A DNA stretch of 16,024 nt, from the NCBI GenBank assembly GCA_017437345.1, contig JAFSBJ010000003.1:1-16024 (forward strand), given 5' to 3'. A model generated the notes under the pieces. That model was not told the origin of the DNA. It did no database searches and worked only from the letters and a program-made list of their open reading frames with translations. How positions within the stretch are numbered: position 1 is the first letter of the stretch; every line of letters starts with the position of its first letter. A program made the translations under genes and the position numbers. This document shows, in pieces, positions 14,159 to 16,024 of the stretch. This stretch comes from Clostridia bacterium (lineage in GTDB: Bacteria > Bacillota_A > Clostridia > UMGS1810).

Positions 14159-15118
14159 ATGAAAAAAATAATTAATATAATCCTCATTTGTGTGATGCTT
14201 GCATCCTTTACCTGCTCCTGTGCAGATAAAAGTAAAGACTCTTATATAGATGTCAGTCTTTATTTTTCTAATTCTTCAAAAGACAGTCTCGTAACCGAAA
14301 AGGCAAGTGTTGACGATTTTTTAAGAAAAGATACTGTAGGCTTTGCCCGCAAAATAATGAAGCTGCTTTTGGAAGGTCCGAAAACAGAAGGCTACAAGGC
14401 TGTTATTCCATCTGATGTAAAATTAAGAGGAGTGTCTCTTGAAAAAGAAGAAGAGGGAACGGTAAATATAGACCTAAGCAAGGAATATCTGAGCCTTAGA
14501 AAAAAAGATTCTCCTAATTCGGATGAACTTCTGGCAAGATATTCAATAATATGCACTCTTTGTCAGTTTGAAGAAATCAAGAAGGTAAAGATTTATGTTG
14601 ATGGCAAAGATATGCTTGCATTAAGCGGAGATAATGAGATTTTATCAGCGATGGGTTCCAACAACATAATGATAGATTCACCCTCCAGCATAGACACCAA
14701 AACTGAAAAGTTTGTAACCCTTTATTTCACTGATAAAAACGGAGTAAATCTCTATCCCGAAACTCATAAAGCAACCATGGCAGACAACAGTCTTGAAAAA
14801 ACTGTTGTAAATGAGCTAATAAGAGGCCCTGTTTCTGGTAGCTATGTTCGCACTTTTCCTGAATCTGTTCAGCTTATAAGCGTTGAAACAACGGGCGGAA
14901 TATGCTTTGTGAATTTCTCCGGTGCATTTATGCCAAAAGAAGAAGACAGCTTTTCGCAAAGAACAGCTGTATATTCCGTGGTTAATTCTCTGACTCGTCT
15001 TCCGGATATAGAAAAGGTTCAGATTTTAATAGACGGAAAAAAACCCGAAAAAGACGAATATCAGCTTTTCAGCATCCCTCTTGAGCGTGATGAAAGTATG
15101 ATAGTTAATAAAAAATAA
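14159..15118 (+). CDS. Exported protein with two GerMN domains, probable lipoprotein
   Basis: The 319-residue product has a signal sequence (1-18) ending in SFTCSC. The Cys residues suggest lipid anchoring, although the residues before them do not form a classical lipobox. Two GerMN modules follow (about 30-150 and 184-294), each with a LLEGP/LIRGP block and a final strand ending in IYVDGK or ILIDGK; both have a VNIDLS/VNFSGAF-like strand. GerMN domains occur in B. subtilis GerM (sporulation and germination) and in actinobacterial LpqB, which accompanies the MtrAB two-component system. Here it directly follows a kinase/regulator pair, with GGAGGTGAGGGG before ATG 14159. A role in modulating the kinase or in sporulation envelope work is inferred. 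Confidence 0.85.
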   Translation: MKKIINIILICVMLASFTCSCADKSKDSYIDVSLYFSNSSKDSLVTEKASVDDFLRKDTVGFARKIMKLLLEGPKTEGYKAVIPSDVKLRGVSLEKEEEGTVNIDLSKEYLSLRKKDSPNSDELLARYSIICTLCQFEEIKKVKIYVDGKDMLALSGDNEILSAMGSNNIMIDSPSSIDTKTEKFVTLYFTDKNGVNLYPETHKATMADNSLEKTVVNELIRGPVSGSYVRTFPESVQLISVETTGGICFVNFSGAFMPKEEDSFSQRTAVYSVVNSLTRLPDIEKVQILIDGKKPEKDEYQLFSIPLERDESMIVNKK

Positions 15119-15130
15119 CAGGTGATATTT

Positions 15131-15853
15131 ATGAACCAGACTGTTTTTATTACAGGAGGAACAAGAGGCATAGGAAGAAAAATTGCCGAATGCTTTCTGA
15201 ATAAAGGCTATAATGTTGCAATTACATTTGAAAAAAGCGAAGAAATTGCACATGAGATGAAGAGTAAGTATAAGAATTTTATTGCCATAAAATGTGATGT
15301 TGCAAATTCCAAAGAAGTTAACCTTGCTGTAAATGAATGCACTAAAACTTTTGGCGGGGTGGATATTCTGATAAATAATGCCGGTGTTTCTCAGCAAAAA
15401 ATGCTTTGTGATGTTTCTGAGGCAGAGTGGGAAAGAATATTTGATGTGAATGTTAAAGGAATGTTTAACACAGTAAAAGAAGTCCTATCCTATATGGTTC
15501 ACGAGAAAAAGGGCAGAATTATTAACATATCATCAATATGGGGGCTTGTTGGAGCTTCATGTGAGGTTCCATATTCGGCATCAAAAGCAGCGATTATCGG
15601 ATTTACAAAGGCTCTGGCAAAAGAGCTGGGCCCATCGGGTATTTGTGTTAATTGCATAGCACCCGGTGTTATAGACACAGATATGAATAGTATCCACGAT
15701 GAGGATACCATAAATGAATTAAAGGAAGAAACACCTCTTGGAAGAATAGGAACCGCAGAGGATGTTGCAAATCTGGCTTTGTTTCTGGCAGGAGATGATT
15801 CATCTTTTATAACAGGTCAGGTCATAAGCCCAAATGGTGGTTTTGTTATTTAA
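15131..15853 (+). CDS. Short-chain dehydrogenase/reductase, FabG-like
   Basis: This 240-residue NAD(P)-dependent classical SDR resembles 3-oxoacyl-[acyl-carrier-protein] reductase. The cofactor loop TGGTRGIG (8-15), NNAG (82-85) and the catalytic residues Asn107, Ser135, Tyr148 and Lys152 (YSASK) are all present with normal spacing, as is the C-terminal PLGRIGTAEDVANLALFLAG block. FabG itself normally lies among fatty-acid genes. This copy is the last gene of the dnaG-rpoD-kinase run, 12 bp after the GerMN gene, so its substrate may differ. ATG 15131 is chosen because AGGTGA (15120-15125) lies 5 nt upstream; the GTG at 15122 falls within that site. Confidence 0.9.
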   Translation: MNQTVFITGGTRGIGRKIAECFLNKGYNVAITFEKSEEIAHEMKSKYKNFIAIKCDVANSKEVNLAVNECTKTFGGVDILINNAGVSQQKMLCDVSEAEWERIFDVNVKGMFNTVKEVLSYMVHEKKGRIINISSIWGLVGASCEVPYSASKAAIIGFTKALAKELGPSGICVNCIAPGVIDTDMNSIHDEDTINELKEETPLGRIGTAEDVANLALFLAGDDSSFITGQVISPNGGFVI

Positions 15854-15864
15854 AATTAAATCTT

Positions 15865-15894
15865 TTGAATAAATTTACACAATAAACAAATAAT
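15865..15894 (+). promoter_or_regulatory. Weak promoter candidate for the rubrerythrin gene
   Basis: TTGAAT (15865-15870) and AATAAT (15889-15894) are 18 nt apart in the 70-bp AT-rich gap after the SDR gene. No clear terminator for the preceding operon and no obvious PerR-type palindrome is visible, so this call is tentative. Confidence 0.3.
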
Positions 15895-15923
15895 ACCAAC
15901 AAAACATATTTGGAGGTATTATT

Positions 15924-16024
15924 ATGGAATTAAAAGACTCAAAAACACTACAGAATCTGATGACAGCCTTCACAGGTGAATCACAGGCGAGAAATAAATA
16001 TACATTCTATGCTCAGAAAGCGCG
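15924..16024 (+). CDS. rbr: Rubrerythrin, N-terminal part (runs off the right edge)
   Basis: Rubrerythrins are non-heme di-iron peroxidases that reduce hydrogen peroxide in anaerobes, with electrons passed through a rubredoxin-like domain. Only the first 33 residues are present. The start MELKDSKTLQNLM and the helix AFTGESQARNKYTFYAQKA carry the first di-iron ligand Glu (in GESQARNKY) and are highly characteristic. ATG 15924 has TGGAGGT 7 nt upstream. The remaining ferritin-like domain and the rubredoxin domain lie outside the window. It appears to be a separate unit from the SDR gene. Confidence 0.92.
   Translation, partial: MELKDSKTLQNLMTAFTGESQARNKYTFYAQKA

Noticed and set aside
1..16024. 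CRISPR arrays, tRNA or rRNA genes, prophage or toxin-antitoxin modules
   Set aside because: No regularly spaced direct repeats, cloverleaf-like segments, phage structural genes or paired small antitoxin/toxin frames were found by reading both strands.

Overview
The window looks like the chromosome of an anaerobic, spore-forming member of the Clostridia (Firmicutes), moderately AT-rich with AGGAGG-type ribosome binding sites. The sporulation pair spoIIGA-sigE, a dgt-dnaG-rpoD cluster, a short Ppx/GppA phosphatase, SecG and a rubrerythrin support this. No prophage, CRISPR array, tRNA or rRNA is visible. Most of the window is ordinary core genome; the unusual parts are the HTH/GlmM locus, the regulatory DNA and one small repeat-like element.

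Left part (1-5085, + strand). The tail of an unidentified gene is followed by an exopolyphosphatase-like gene and a terminator. A 250-bp intergenic region rich in dyads leads to a promoter with a 12-bp palindrome. Behind it lies an XRE-type helix-turn-helix segment in the same reading frame as a phosphoglucosamine mutase (GlmM), broken by one in-frame TAG. A start/stop overlap joins the mutase to a left-handed beta-helix protein. That protein keeps, at matching spacing, the acetyltransferase residues of GlmU but has no pyrophosphorylase domain. A class II hexose-1-phosphate uridylyltransferase follows under its own promoter. Together the three enzymes could form a mutase / acetyltransferase / UMP-transfer route to a UDP-amino sugar; this is inference.

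Middle (5082-7459). A 19-bp perfect hairpin serves as a shared terminator for the convergent galT and sigE and contains both stop codons. The minus-strand pair spoIIGA-sigE encodes the membrane protease and the mother-cell sigma factor precursor. Its promoter candidate has a long 21-nt spacer and a Spo0A-like box. secG diverges from it. A 375-bp gene-free stretch after secG holds a hairpin, a MITE-like element with imperfect terminal inverted repeats, and a second long hairpin.

Right part (7469-16024, + strand). dgt stands alone. A near-ideal sigma-H promoter precedes seven tightly packed genes: dnaG, rpoD, a ComEA-like DNA-binding protein, an OmpR-type response regulator, its histidine kinase, a two-GerMN-domain probable lipoprotein and an SDR oxidoreductase. 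Gaps run from an 8-bp overlap to 15 bp, so this is probably one operon. It links replication priming, the housekeeping sigma factor, DNA uptake and an envelope-sensing system. The window ends inside a rubrerythrin gene.
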